Shown here one piece after another: positions 36,238-47,401 of a stretch of 64,000 nt of DNA. The position numbers and the translations under genes were made by a program. Source of the stretch: Cyanobacteria bacterium REEB417 (GTDB taxonomy: Bacteria > Cyanobacteriota > Cyanobacteriia > PCC-6307 > Cyanobiaceae); contig JAGWVJ010000006.1 in NCBI GenBank assembly GCA_018970945.1, positions 1-64,000 on the forward strand. The letters are read 5' to 3'. Position 1 is the first letter of the stretch. Every line of letters begins with the position of its first letter. A model generated the notes under the pieces. That model had not been told where the DNA came from. It searched no databases and saw nothing but the letters and a program-made list of their open reading frames with translations.

Positions 36238-37840
36238 CCCTCAGTTCGATGCCACTGGCCTCCTGCACATAGCCGCCGCAGGCTTCGAGGCTCCAGCGCT
36301 CGAGGCTCAGGTCGGGCTGGGGCTCCTTGCCCGCGGTGGCGATCGGTTGCAGGACGATGTGCACGGTGGTGGCACCGTCGCCCGCGGCCCGCTCCACGGT
36401 CACGGCCAGGGTCTCGATCATCGGTTGGGGTCGGCGGTCGAGGGCCGCTGCCAGACGCAGCAGCAGGGCCATCGCCGCCACGGTGTGGCGTGCGTTGCGG
36501 CCATCGAGCAACTGCCATGATTCGTGCCGTTTTTTCGGCAGGCTGCGGCGGTGATAGCGCGCGATCGCTGCCACCATCAGGTGCTCGTTCTCGGTGTAGC
36601 CCAGAAGCTCGCCGTGACGTATCAGATACCAGGTGTGTTTGTGGTAAGCACCGATGTTGATGTGCTGGCCGCACGTATGGAGCATGGCAGCGGCCCACAG
36701 CAGCTGACGCCCCTCACCGTTGTCGTCGTGAAGCACCCCTCGGGTCTGGTCGTACAAGCTGAGGGCATGGCTGGCCACGCGCTCCGCACGCACCAGGTCG
36801 ACGCCGAATCCCCTGGCAAGGTGCAGCACCGTTCGCTTGCGGATCGTGCTCTGGTACGCGAAGCGGTCGTCGAGCAGGCGGTTGCGCAGCATCCAGTCAA
36901 CAATCAGCCCCTCCCGCAGGGCCCGCTCGCAGATCACCAGTTCGGGGATCTGCAGGCTGGCCATGGTGGTCTGCAGGATCAGGGCCCCCGGCACGATGAT
37001 CTCGGCGCGCCGTTCATTGAGCGCAGGCAGCTCGCGGCGTTGCTGGGGGGTGAGCGCAACAAGCCGGTTGACCAGCTGATCAACCCGTTCGCGGCTCAGG
37101 CGGTATCCCTGCAGTTTGAGGGGTGGCCTCGGGTCTTCGGCAGCCGCCAGGGCCGCCAGGGCCATGGCCGTGCCGCTGGTGGCCACCAGCTGGGGCTGCT
37201 CGCCGGGTTGGAGGGCGGCCTTGACCTGGGAGACGGCCGGATCCATCGCCCCCTGGATGTACGCGATCAGAAAGGAGCGCCGTTCGGTTGGCAGGGGATC
37301 GCTCTGGCAGAACTCCCGCTGCAGCCGCACGGCGCCGATGCGGCTGCTGCTCAACACCCGGGCATCCCGACCGTCGGCCAGGATCAGCTCGGTGGACCCG
37401 CCGCCGATGTCGATGATCAGGTGGGGCTGTTCGCCGAAGCTCATGCCCGAGAGCACACCCAGGTAGATCAGACGGGCTTCTTCTGGGCCGCTGACCAGGT
37501 CCACCTCCAGTCCCAGTTGCTCCTGCACCGTGCTGAGAAATTCACGCCCGTTGGGCGCCTCGCGCACGGCGCTGGTGGCCGCCGTGACGATTTGTTCTAC
37601 CCCGTGGCTGAGGGCCAGATCGCGGCAGTGCCGCAACGACAGCAGGGCGCGTTCGATCGCGGCGGGAGATAGATCGCCCCGATCCAGATCGCGCTCACCC
37701 AGGCGGGTGGTCGATTTTTCGGTGACGACCACGTTGAAACTGCCGAGCACCGGGTCGACCGCGGCGATCAGCAGGTGAATCGAATTGGTGCCGATGTCGA
37801 TGGCGGCAACCCGGCGGGTCTGGTTGGAGGCCTGGGGCAT
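36197..37840 (-). CDS. ppx: Ppx/GppA exopolyphosphatase
   Basis: About 547 residues. The N-terminal actin-like ATPase fold has AAIDIGTNSIHLLIAAVDP, YLGVLSGMSF, the second phosphate motif IIDIGGGSTELILADG and ERRAEIIVPGALIL. The C-terminal HD-like half has RVASHALSLYDQTRG, AAMLHTCGQHINIGAYHKH and RYHRRSLPKKRHES. Ppx removes phosphate from polyphosphate ends, and the GppA activity converts pppGpp to ppGpp. The ATG at 37840 is clear. It is divergent from ubiA and overlaps the RodZ-like gene at its 3' end. Confidence 0.93.
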   Translation of the reverse strand: MPQASNQTRRVAAIDIGTNSIHLLIAAVDPVLGSFNVVVTEKSTTRLGERDLDRGDLSPAAIERALLSLRHCRDLALSHGVEQIVTAATSAVREAPNGREFLSTVQEQLGLEVDLVSGPEEARLIYLGVLSGMSFGEQPHLIIDIGGGSTELILADGRDARVLSSSRIGAVRLQREFCQSDPLPTERRSFLIAYIQGAMDPAVSQVKAALQPGEQPQLVATSGTAMALAALAAAEDPRPPLKLQGYRLSRERVDQLVNRLVALTPQQRRELPALNERRAEIIVPGALILQTTMASLQIPELVICERALREGLIVDWMLRNRLLDDRFAYQSTIRKRTVLHLARGFGVDLVRAERVASHALSLYDQTRGVLHDDNGEGRQLLWAAAMLHTCGQHINIGAYHKHTWYLIRHGELLGYTENEHLMVAAIARYHRRSLPKKRHESWQLLDGRNARHTVAAMALLLRLAAALDRRPQPMIETLAVTVERAAGDGATTVHIVLQPIATAGKEPQPDLSLERWSLEACGGYVQEASGIELRVTTSPAPDLVPSA

Positions 37841-37918
37841 CGCTTCACAGCGGCGGCGTCACTTTGCCACCAAAGCTGCGCCTTGCCGGCGTAACTTGCG
37901 CCCAGACGAGTGCCATTG

Positions 37919-38797
37919 ATGCTCCCCGGCCGCGCTGGCGCCTGGTTGGAACTGATTCGCTGGCACAAGCCCAGCGGGCGCTTGATCCTGCTGATCCCGG
38001 CTGGATGGAGCCTGTGGCTAGCGGCGGCGGGCCCCCCTCCCGGACCCCTGCTGGGATGGATCGTGCTGGGAGGGCTGGCTGTGAGCGGTGCCGGCTGCAT
38101 CGCCAATGACCTCTGGGACCGGCGCCTCGATCCCCAGGTGCAACGCACCGCCACCCGCCCCCTCGCCTCCGGCCGGGTGGGCGTTGGCGAGGCGGTGCTG
38201 TTGCTGCTGGTCTGCCTGTTGCTGGCCCTGCTGGTGGTGCTGGCGCTGCCGCAGGGCAGCCGCCCCTGGGTGCTGGGCCTGGCCCTGGCAACCCTGCCAC
38301 CTGTGTTGCTGTATCCATCGGCCAAGCGTTGGTTCGGTTACCCCCAAGCCGTGCTGGCCCTTTGCTGGGGGTTTGCGGTGCTGATCCCCTGGGCGGCGTT
38401 GCGGGGATCGCTGGCTGGCGGTTGGCCCATGGGTCTGTGTTGGTTCGCGTCCGTCTGCTGGACCTTCGGATTTGACACGGTTTACGCCATGGCTGATCGA
38501 CCCGACGATGCGCGCGTCGGCATCCGCAGCAGCGCCCTGAGCCTGGCGGCCCGGGCCCCCGGGGCGGTGGCCTGGAGTTACGGCGCCACCGCCGCCTGCC
38601 TTGCCGGGGCGGCCCTGGTTGGCGGCGTGGCGCCGATGTTCTGGCCGTTGTGGGGTGTCGCCGCCGCGGGCATGCAGCGCGAGGCGCGGCAACTGCTGCG
38701 CTCCGATCTGCCCGCTTCGGCCTATGGCCGGCATTTTTCCCGCCAGGTGCTGCTGGGTGCGCTGCTGTTGCTGGCCCTGGTCGTCGGATTTCCGTGA
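37919..38797 (+). CDS. ubiA: 4-hydroxybenzoate polyprenyltransferase family protein
   Basis: About 292 residues and 8 or so membrane helices. The first Asp-rich prenyl-diphosphate site is NDLWDRRLDPQVQRTATRPL near residue 60, and the second is DTVYAMADRPDDARVGIRS near 185. In cyanobacteria this UbiA homolog prenylates 4-hydroxybenzoate for plastoquinone. The ATG at 37919 is preferred; a GTG at 37910 is also in frame. The stop shares one base with the S66 peptidase ATG, so the two are co-translated. Confidence 0.9.
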   Translation: MLPGRAGAWLELIRWHKPSGRLILLIPAGWSLWLAAAGPPPGPLLGWIVLGGLAVSGAGCIANDLWDRRLDPQVQRTATRPLASGRVGVGEAVLLLLVCLLLALLVVLALPQGSRPWVLGLALATLPPVLLYPSAKRWFGYPQAVLALCWGFAVLIPWAALRGSLAGGWPMGLCWFASVCWTFGFDTVYAMADRPDDARVGIRSSALSLAARAPGAVAWSYGATAACLAGAALVGGVAPMFWPLWGVAAAGMQREARQLLRSDLPASAYGRHFSRQVLLGALLLLALVVGFP

Positions 38798-39741
38798 TGG
38801 CTCCTGCAGTGGCACCGCTGCGTCGAGGCGATCGGGTGCGGCTGGTCGCCGCCAGTTCGGCCCTGGCGCCCGAGAGCCTGCTGCGGCTTGAAGCCGGCAT
38901 CGCGGTGCTGCGCACCTGGGGGCTCCAGCCCGAGCCCCATGCCGCCTTGCAACGGCGCTGGGGCTACCTGGCCGGGCTGGATCGGCAGCGGGCTGCCGAT
39001 CTTGAGGGCACGGCGAGTCTGTGGGCCTGCGTGCGCGGTGGCTGGGGGGCGGCACGCCTGCTCGAGAATCCCAACCTGGCCCTGCCGTCGGGCTGGCTGC
39101 TGGGCTTTTCGGATGTGACGGCGCTGCTGTGGGCCCAGCGGGCCCGCGGGCTGTCAGGTGGCATCCATGGGCCCCTGCTCACCACCCTGGCGTCCGAGCC
39201 AGCCTGGAGCCAGGAACGCCTGCGCCAGCTGCTGTTTGGTGAGCCCCTGGCGCCGCTGCAGGGGCAGTGCTGGCAGCCGGGTGTGGCCGAAGGCCCCCTG
39301 TTGGCGGCCAATCTCACCGTGGCGACCCATCTCCTGGGCTCGCCCCATTGCCCGCCTCTTGAGGGGGCGATCCTGGTGCTCGAAGACGTGGGCGAAGCCC
39401 CCTACCGGCTTGACCGGATGCTGACCCACTGGCGCCTCTGTGGGGCGCTGCAACAGCTGGCGGGGTTGGCCCTGGGGCGGTTCGACGACTGCGACCACAT
39501 CGAGGGTGACCACGCCGAGGTCGACGAGACCAAGGCGGATGGTTTCAGCACCGCCCAGGTGCTGCACGAGCGCACGGCCGATCTGGGCATTCCGGTGATC
39601 GCTGGCTTGCCTGTGGGCCACGGCAACACCGGTAATGCGGCCCTGCCACTCGGCCACAGGGCCCGCCTGAATGCGAGCGCGGGGTGCCTCAGCGTTGAAA
39701 GTCCCAGTGCTGAGAGTCTCAGAGACGGCAGCGCTGGCTGA
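38797..39741 (+). CDS. ldcA: S66 family LD-carboxypeptidase
   Basis: About 314 residues. The N-terminal [15 protein letters not shown] and the nucleophile elbow [13 protein letters not shown] (Ser near 104) are visible, with a Glu in [17 protein letters not shown] near 194 and a His in [17 protein letters not shown] near 274: the Ser-Glu-His triad of the family. It trims the terminal D-Ala from murein tetrapeptides during cell-wall recycling. It is coupled to ubiA by a one-base overlap. The last 20 residues are low-complexity Ser/Glu and overlap the ispD 3' end by 23 bp. Confidence 0.88.
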   Translation: MAPAVAPLRRGDRVRLVAASSALAPESLLRLEAGIAVLRTWGLQPEPHAALQRRWGYLAGLDRQRAADLEGTASLWACVRGGWGAARLLENPNLALPSGWLLGFSDVTALLWAQRARGLSGGIHGPLLTTLASEPAWSQERLRQLLFGEPLAPLQGQCWQPGVAEGPLLAANLTVATHLLGSPHCPPLEGAILVLEDVGEAPYRLDRMLTHWRLCGALQQLAGLALGRFDDCDHIEGDHAEVDETKADGFSTAQVLHERTADLGIPVIAGLPVGHGNTGNAALPLGHRARLNASAGCLSVESPSAESLRDGSAG

Positions 39742-40405
39742 GCACCGCCTCAGCGATCCTGAGATCAAAGGGTGTGGTCAGCTTGATGTTCGAGGCCGGG
39801 GCCTCAAGCACCTGGACCGCCAGCCCCAGCCGTTCAAACAACGCCGCGTCGTCGGTCACATCCCAGCCTTCGCGCCTGGCCTGGGCGTGGGCGTCGCGCA
39901 GCTGCGCGACGCCAAAGCCCTGGGGTGTCTGGGCGGCCCAGAGGCGGCTGCGCTCGGGGGTGGCGGTGATGCTGCCGGCGGCGTCGACCAGCTTGATTGT
40001 GTCGGTCACCGGGGTGGCCGCGATCACGGCCCGTCCCGCCGTCACGGCCGCGGCACAACGCTCCAGCAGCTCGGGCTCGACCAGACAACGTGCCCCATCG
40101 TGGATCAGCACGCCGGTGGCGTCGGGCGGCAGCGCCGCCAGACCCCGGCTCACCGACTCCTGGCGCGTGTCGCCACCGACGATCCAGCGCACCGGTTTGT
40201 CGGGCGCCGCCGCGTCGATGATGGATTTGATCGGCACCTCATCGGCCGGCTGACCGATCAGACCAACCCAGCTGATCACCTCGCAGCGCAGCACGGTCTC
40301 GAGGGTCCAGGCCAGCACCGGTCTGCCGGCCACGTCGAGCAGCAGCTTGTTGCCGCTGGCACCCATGCGCCGACCCGACCCGGCTGCAGCGATCAGCAGA
40401 TGCAC
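39719..40405 (-). CDS. ispD: 2-C-methyl-D-erythritol 4-phosphate cytidylyltransferase
   Basis: About 228 residues. The CTP-binding start is [21 protein letters not shown], with [51 protein letters not shown] and [10 protein letters not shown] following in family order. It makes CDP-ME in the MEP isoprenoid pathway, feeding chlorophyll phytol, carotenoids and plastoquinone. The start is a GTG at 40405, just before the conserved block. The 3' end overlaps the S66 gene. Confidence 0.95.
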   Translation of the reverse strand: MHLLIAAAGSGRRMGASGNKLLLDVAGRPVLAWTLETVLRCEVISWVGLIGQPADEVPIKSIIDAAAPDKPVRWIVGGDTRQESVSRGLAALPPDATGVLIHDGARCLVEPELLERCAAAVTAGRAVIAATPVTDTIKLVDAAGSITATPERSRLWAAQTPQGFGVAQLRDAHAQARREGWDVTDDAALFERLGLAVQVLEAPASNIKLTTPFDLRIAEAVLSQRCRL

Positions 40406-40487
40406 GCTTGGCCTCCCCGCGGCTTGACCGCTACAAGACAATCCGGATGCTCTCCATACAATCAGGCCACGTGCCTGACCCTCGCCC

Positions 40488-41330
40488 ATGCGCGCCCTGT
40501 TTCTGATTCCGGGCGATGCCGTGCGCCAGGTGCAGGCGATGCCGGCCGTGGCGGCCGTCGCCGACCAGCTCAAGGCCACCGTGCAGGTGGTCTGCGCCCC
40601 GGGCCTGGCGGCTGGCTGGGGGTTGCTGGACGCCGTGGAGAAGGTGATTCCCTTCGACTTCGAGGCGGCCAGCCTGGCCGACTGGGCCAACCTGCTGGGG
40701 TCGGTGCGGGAGCCTGATTTTCAGCTCTGCGTCAACCTGGCCAGTGGCCGTCAGGTCGACCTGATGCTGTCGATGAGCCACATCCCGAACCGGCTTGCCG
40801 CTAAGGGGTTTTCGGCTACTGAAACGGTCACTCCCCAGGTTGGGGGCTGGCCGGCCCAGAGCCTGGAGGCCTACCTGCGCCCGGTGGGCGTGACCCTCGA
40901 CGCCGCCGCCTTCAGGCTCACCCTTCCCAGGGCCGAAATCGATAAGGCTGCTTCCCTGTTGCCCGGCGGCGACGGTCCCCTGCTGCTGCTGGCCCCCCGG
41001 GGCGGCAGCACCGACTGGCCCGCGTCCTGCTGGCAGGAGCTGACTCCACGGATTGCCGCCCGCCTGCCCAACCTGCGTAGCTGCACCCTGACAGCGACCG
41101 ATCCGGCGGGTGCACGCCAGCGGGCGGCCCTGCTGGCCGGAGCCGACGTGGTGTTGGCCAGCGATCCGCTGACGATCGAACTGGCCCTGCTCCTGGGCCT
41201 GCCCCTGGTGGCCCTAGGGCGCCCTGCCGCCAGCCTGCCCACCCGTGCCGGCGTCAACGGCCTGGGTGGGCCGGCCGACCTGGCCGATCTGCCGCCGGCT
41301 CAGGTGTTGCAGGCCCTGGGCCTGACCTGA
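40488..41330 (+). CDS. family 9 glycosyltransferase (heptosyltransferase-like)
   Basis: About 280 residues. It begins [20 protein letters not shown] and has the GT9 C-terminal nucleotide-sugar pattern [20 protein letters not shown] followed by [27 protein letters not shown]9 enzymes transfer ADP-heptose or similar to LPS core. Picocyanobacteria often lack heptose, so the donor here may differ. The ATG at 40488 is clear. It is 12 bp upstream of the K+ channel gene. Confidence 0.8.
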   Translation: MRALFLIPGDAVRQVQAMPAVAAVADQLKATVQVVCAPGLAAGWGLLDAVEKVIPFDFEAASLADWANLLGSVREPDFQLCVNLASGRQVDLMLSMSHIPNRLAAKGFSATETVTPQVGGWPAQSLEAYLRPVGVTLDAAAFRLTLPRAEIDKAASLLPGGDGPLLLLAPRGGSTDWPASCWQELTPRIAARLPNLRSCTLTATDPAGARQRAALLAGADVVLASDPLTIELALLLGLPLVALGRPAASLPTRAGVNGLGGPADLADLPPAQVLQALGLT

Positions 41331-41342
41331 GCCCCCACCCGC

Positions 41343-42476
41343 ATGCCGTGGCCATGGCCCTTGGGACAGCAACGGCGCCGCCGACCGCCATCGACCCGCT
41401 CGCGTCACCCCTGGTTGCGGCCCGTGCTGGCCCTGGTGCTCGTGGTCAACCTCTCGGCGCTGGGCTATCGCCTCACCGAGGGTTGGGACTGGGGCGACTG
41501 CTATTGGATGGTGGCGATCACCATCCCCACCATCGGCTACGGGGAGGTGGAGCCCCTCTCGACAGCAGGCCGCTTTGTCACCGTGTTTTCGGTGGTGGGC
41601 GGGCTGGCGGTGGTGCAGCTGTCGGTGCAGAGCCTGCTGGGTCTCTCGGAGGCGGGCTATTTCAGGCGCCTGCGCCACAGGCGCTTTCTCAACTGGGTTC
41701 AGACCATGAATGACCACGTGATCCTCTGCGGCTACGGCCGCATCGGCCGCGAGATCGGCGATCAGATCAGCCGTGAAGGGGTCGAGGTGCTGGTGGTCGA
41801 AATGGATCCCGAGCGCAGGCAGGCGGCTGAGGAGGCCGGCCTGCCCGTACTGATGGCTGATGCCACCCTCGATGAAACCCTGGTGGAGGCCGGCATCCAC
41901 CGTTGCCGTTCCCTGGTGGCGGCGCTGCCCAGCAATGCCGCCAATCTCTATGTGGTGCTGAGCGCCCGCGGATTGGCTCCCCGCTGTCGCCTGATCGCCC
42001 GTTCCGACAGCGATGAGGCGGCCCGCAAGTTGCGCCAGGCCGGTGCTGACCAGGTGGTCAGTCCCTATGTGGCAGGCGGGCGCACCATGGCGGCCACCGC
42101 CCTGCGGCCCCTGGCGGTCACCTTCATGGAGTTGCTGGCCGGCACCGACTGTGAGGTCGAGGAGTTCAGACTGTCAGCGGATCCTGTGCGCCTGGGCGAG
42201 CTCAACGGTCGCAGCCTGACGGAGCTGGAGCTGCGGCGCCGCACCGGGGCCCTGGTGCTGGCGATCCGCAACCCCGAACCCAACCTGCTCAACCCTTACA
42301 TCTACCGGGGCAGCTCGTACACGCCCGATGAACCGAGCCTGCTGGCCAATCCCGGTGGCGAAGTCACCCTGGCGCCGGGGCAGCTGTTGGTGGTGATGGG
42401 CAGCCAGGCCCAACTGGCGGCGTTTGCCGCGTTGCTGGGCCGGGCCCTGGTCAGCATCGACACGATGCGCGAGTAG
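41343..42476 (+). CDS. two-helix potassium channel with RCK domain
   Basis: About 377 residues. After an Arg-rich leader comes one helix (PVLALVLVVNLSALGYRL). The pore has selectivity filter TIGYG (in ITIPTIGYGEVEPLS, near residue 64), and a second helix follows. An RCK N-terminal Rossmann domain comes next (HVILCGYGRIGREIGDQI, then an acidic ligand end VVEMDPERR), with a TrkA-C-like C-terminal domain (LVLAIRNPEPNLLNP). This MthK-like layout indicates a ligand-gated K+ channel. The ATG at 41343 is clear. Confidence 0.9.
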   Translation: MPWPWPLGQQRRRRPPSTRSRHPWLRPVLALVLVVNLSALGYRLTEGWDWGDCYWMVAITIPTIGYGEVEPLSTAGRFVTVFSVVGGLAVVQLSVQSLLGLSEAGYFRRLRHRRFLNWVQTMNDHVILCGYGRIGREIGDQISREGVEVLVVEMDPERRQAAEEAGLPVLMADATLDETLVEAGIHRCRSLVAALPSNAANLYVVLSARGLAPRCRLIARSDSDEAARKLRQAGADQVVSPYVAGGRTMAATALRPLAVTFMELLAGTDCEVEEFRLSADPVRLGELNGRSLTELELRRRTGALVLAIRNPEPNLLNPYIYRGSSYTPDEPSLLANPGGEVTLAPGQLLVVMGSQAQLAAFAALLGRALVSIDTMRE

Positions 42477-43298
<822 letters not shown>

Positions 43299-43314
43299 GC
43301 CCCGATGCGCGGAG

Positions 43315-43539
43315 TCAGGTGCTCAGCTCATCTCGCAGCTGCCTGATCCGCTGCAGCAGACGCAGGCGCCGGCTGCGGGCCGTCAGGGTCAGAAACAGAC
43401 GGATCGGCACATAGACAAGAGCCATGGCCAGGCCGACGCCGGTGATCAGGATGAACACCAGGGGGTTGGCGTTTGGCATGGTCGGCCCCATGGCGTCTTC
43501 GACCGCGCTCTCCAGGGCGTTCTGCAGCAGATCCTCCAT
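43315..43539 (-). CDS. small membrane protein, unknown
   Basis: 74 residues. An acidic amphipathic start (MEDLLQNALESAVEDAMG) precedes one strong hydrophobic helix (PLVFILITGVGLAMALVYVP) and a very basic tail (ARSRRLRLLQRIRQLRDEL). That order suggests a single-pass protein with its basic tail in the cytoplasm. It lies in the convergent gap after fabG and is divergent from groEL2. I do not recognise a family; composition and a clean ATG support it as real. Confidence 0.6.
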   Translation of the reverse strand: MEDLLQNALESAVEDAMGPTMPNANPLVFILITGVGLAMALVYVPIRLFLTLTARSRRLRLLQRIRQLRDELST

Positions 43540-43546
43540 GGCTTGA

Positions 43547-45334
<1,788 letters not shown>

Positions 45335-45359
45335 TCCGACCTGCCGCTCCCTCGCCTTC

Positions 45360-45391
45360 AAAGCCCTCGGCGATCAGCCGAGGGCTTTGTT
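45360..45391. terminator. terminator hairpin after groEL2, nested in the nanE 3' end
   Basis: A perfect 12-bp stem, AAAGCCCTCGGC (45360-45371) with GCCGAGGGCTTT (45377-45388), is closed by the 5-nt loop GATCA and followed by GTTGT. It would terminate groEL2, and with its A/T-flanked ends may act in both directions. The right arm encodes the last NanE residues and the nanE stop codon falls in the loop. Confidence 0.85.
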
Positions 45392-46054
45392 GTAGGCCGC
45401 CACCTGAAGATCGATGCCGGTGATGGCGGTTCCCACCACCACCGCATCGGCCCCCAGATCGATCGCCCGCCGGGCCTGCTCAGCACTGGCGATTCCCCCT
45501 TCGCAGATGAGCGGCACCGCCGCCGGCAGGGCACTCCGCAGGGGGGGCAGCAGGTCCCAGGCGGGGGGCTTGTGGCCTGCTGTGGCTTCGGTGTAGCCAA
45601 ATAGGGTCGTGCCCACCCAATCGCAGCCCAGCTCGGCCGCCCGCAGACCGTTGGCCAGGCTGTCGATGTCGGCCATCAACCTTGCCCCCAGCTCGTTTTT
45701 GGCGCGGGCGACCAGCTCAGCCAGTTGTTGCCCCTGGGGGCGATGTCGTTCGGTGGCGTCGAGGGCGATCACATCGGCGCCAGCGGCCCACACCGCCTTG
45801 ATCTCCTGCCATCCCGGGGTGATGTATGTGGGGCTGTCGGCAAAGGTGCGTTTCCACAGGCCGATGATCAGGGCCTCGGGGCAGCGGCGTCGCACCGCAC
45901 CGATGTGCTCGGGGCTTTCCAGTCGGACCCCCGAGGCGCCATTGGCCAGGCTGGCTTCGGCCATCGCCGCGATCACCTCGGGAGCTCGCAGGGGTGAGCC
46001 TTGCGGAGCCTGAACCGAGACGATCAGGCCCGAGGCGATCAGGGTGGTGCCCAT
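45374..46054 (-). CDS. nanE: N-acetylmannosamine-6-phosphate 2-epimerase family protein
   Basis: About 226 residues of a TIM barrel. SGLIVSVQAPQGSPLRAPEV comes at the start, then ASGVRLESPEHIGAVR, IIGLWKRTFADSPTYITPG, VIALDATERHRPQG, WVGTTLFGYTEATAG, PLICEGGIASAEQARRAIDL and GADAVVVGTAITG. NanE converts ManNAc-6-P to GlcNAc-6-P in amino-sugar catabolism; a sialic-acid pathway is not seen here. The ATG at 46054 comes one base after the upstream stop; an ATG at 46066 would overlap it. It is the last gene of a minus-strand run from ctaA. Confidence 0.88.
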   Translation of the reverse strand: MGTTLIASGLIVSVQAPQGSPLRAPEVIAAMAEASLANGASGVRLESPEHIGAVRRRCPEALIIGLWKRTFADSPTYITPGWQEIKAVWAAGADVIALDATERHRPQGQQLAELVARAKNELGARLMADIDSLANGLRAAELGCDWVGTTLFGYTEATAGHKPPAWDLLPPLRSALPAAVPLICEGGIASAEQARRAIDLGADAVVVGTAITGIDLQVAAYNKALG

Positions 46055-46055
46055 C

Positions 46056-46526
46056 TCAGGCGGCATCGCAGTGGAGCCAGGAGCGCAGCTCGGCCAGGTC
46101 GGCAGGGCGGGGTGCGGGCACCTTGGTCAACACCGGTTGACGCGCTGGTTGCTGCTGTGGTGCGGGCTCCCAGGGGTCGCTGCTGGCGCTGGCGGCGTTG
46201 TGGCTATCGGGGCGGATCGGTGCCAGGGCCTCGTCCAAGGCCTGCTGAAACAGGATTCCGATCGAGGGCCGCGGTTCAGGTTCAGGTGCCGACCTGTCGC
46301 TGGGGTTGCTCTGCATCTGCTGACGCAGCCATGCGACCCCTTCCTGACCGCACGTGCGCAGCAGCCCGTGGTCGATGAAGGCAGCCAGGTCACTCCAGCC
46401 GCGGCGGTGAACCCATTGCTGGGCCAACCGAGCCGCCAGGTCGTCCTGGCGGTTGATCACGGCATCAATCAGCAGAACCTGCGGATCGGGACGCTCCGGC
46501 AGGTCAGAAACATAAGGATCGGGCAC
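46056..46526 (-). CDS. hypothetical protein in the cta-ABC-nanE run
   Basis: About 156 residues. It has a predicted helical N-terminal domain (QVLLIDAVINRQDDLAARLAQQ-type, quoted in part as LIDAVINRQDDLAARL, then RRGWSDLAAFIDHGLLRTCG), a Pro/Glu/Ser-rich linker and a C-terminal motif ADLAELRSWLHCDAA. No signal or membrane segment. The GTG at 46526 is chosen because it follows the ABC permease stop by 17 bp and no ATG is in frame. I do not recognise the family. Its position suggests co-expression with the ABC exporter and nanE. Confidence 0.6.
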   Translation of the reverse strand: MPDPYVSDLPERPDPQVLLIDAVINRQDDLAARLAQQWVHRRGWSDLAAFIDHGLLRTCGQEGVAWLRQQMQSNPSDRSAPEPEPRPSIGILFQQALDEALAPIRPDSHNAASASSDPWEPAPQQQPARQPVLTKVPAPRPADLAELRSWLHCDAA

Positions 46527-46543
46527 GGCCTTCCTTGCAGATG

Positions 46544-47398
46544 TCAGGAGAGCTTGCGATCCAGCAGAGGGCGGATCGCCAGAAACAATCCGGCGGCCAG
46601 GGCGGCGAGAAGTCCCAGGCAGGTGGCGGTGGTGAGATTTCCATAGGGAGCCTCCAGCACCACGGCAGCCAGGGACAGATCTCCCGCGTAGGCAGATCGA
46701 ATCGGTTCTATCGCGAAGGTAAGGGGATTCAGGGCCGCGAGCCACCCCAACCAGGGCGGCATGAAACTGAGCGGTGCCAGGGCCGTGCTGGCAAACAGCA
46801 ACGGCAGGTTGGCCACAAAGATCACGGCGATCAGTTCGATGTGCCCCGGCAGGGCAAAAGCGAGGCCCAGGCTCAGGGCTGTGACGGCAAACACCAGCAG
46901 CAGCAGGGTCACCAGCACCAGCAGGAGCCCGGCCGCGCCTGGCCAGCCATAGCCGAGCAGGGAAGCGGTGACCATGATGGCCAGGCTCTGCACCAGCGAG
47001 AGCGTGGTGATGTACAGCACTGAGGCCAGCACGATCGAGCTGCGTGAGCGCAGTGGAGCCACCAGCAGGCGGTTGAGAAAGCCGAACTCGCGATCGAACA
47101 TCACCGGCAGTCCCGCATTGAGGGCACCACTGAAGGCCGTGAACACGATCACCCCGGCTCCCAGGAAACGCCCGTAACTCATGCCGCCGGGCAACAGGCC
47201 GGCGGGGGCATTGGCAAACAGGGCGCCGAACAGCACCAGCCAGATCAGCGGTTGCAGCACGCCGGCCACCAGGGTCGACGGGCGGCGTGCCAGCTGCACG
47301 AACAGACGCCGGGTCAGGGCAAGGGTCTCCTGGGTGATCTCGGCCAGGGCCGATGTCGGGTTGGAGCTGCTGGTCAGGGGGGGATTGGCGCTGGTCAT
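46544..47398 (-). CDS. ABC transporter permease, ABC-2 type
   Basis: About 284 residues and six membrane helices. ABC-2/DrrB-like content includes RPSTLVAGVLQPLIWLVLFG, FDREFGFLNRLLVAPLRSRS and a late STALAPLSFMPPWLGWLAAL followed by NPLTFAIEPIRSAY, which is the family signature. It would export an unknown hydrophobic compound with the ATPase encoded 3 bp upstream. The ATG at 47398 is clear. Placement after ctaA-ctaB suggests a link with heme or membrane metabolism, but no substrate can be read. Confidence 0.88.
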   Translation of the reverse strand: MTSANPPLTSSSNPTSALAEITQETLALTRRLFVQLARRPSTLVAGVLQPLIWLVLFGALFANAPAGLLPGGMSYGRFLGAGVIVFTAFSGALNAGLPVMFDREFGFLNRLLVAPLRSRSSIVLASVLYITTLSLVQSLAIMVTASLLGYGWPGAAGLLLVLVTLLLLVFAVTALSLGLAFALPGHIELIAVIFVANLPLLFASTALAPLSFMPPWLGWLAALNPLTFAIEPIRSAYAGDLSLAAVVLEAPYGNLTTATCLGLLAALAAGLFLAIRPLLDRKLS

Positions 47399-47401
47399 CG
47401 C

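Noticed and set aside
36524-37672. Long plus-strand frame opposite ppx
   Set aside because: Shadow of ppx with low-complexity translation.
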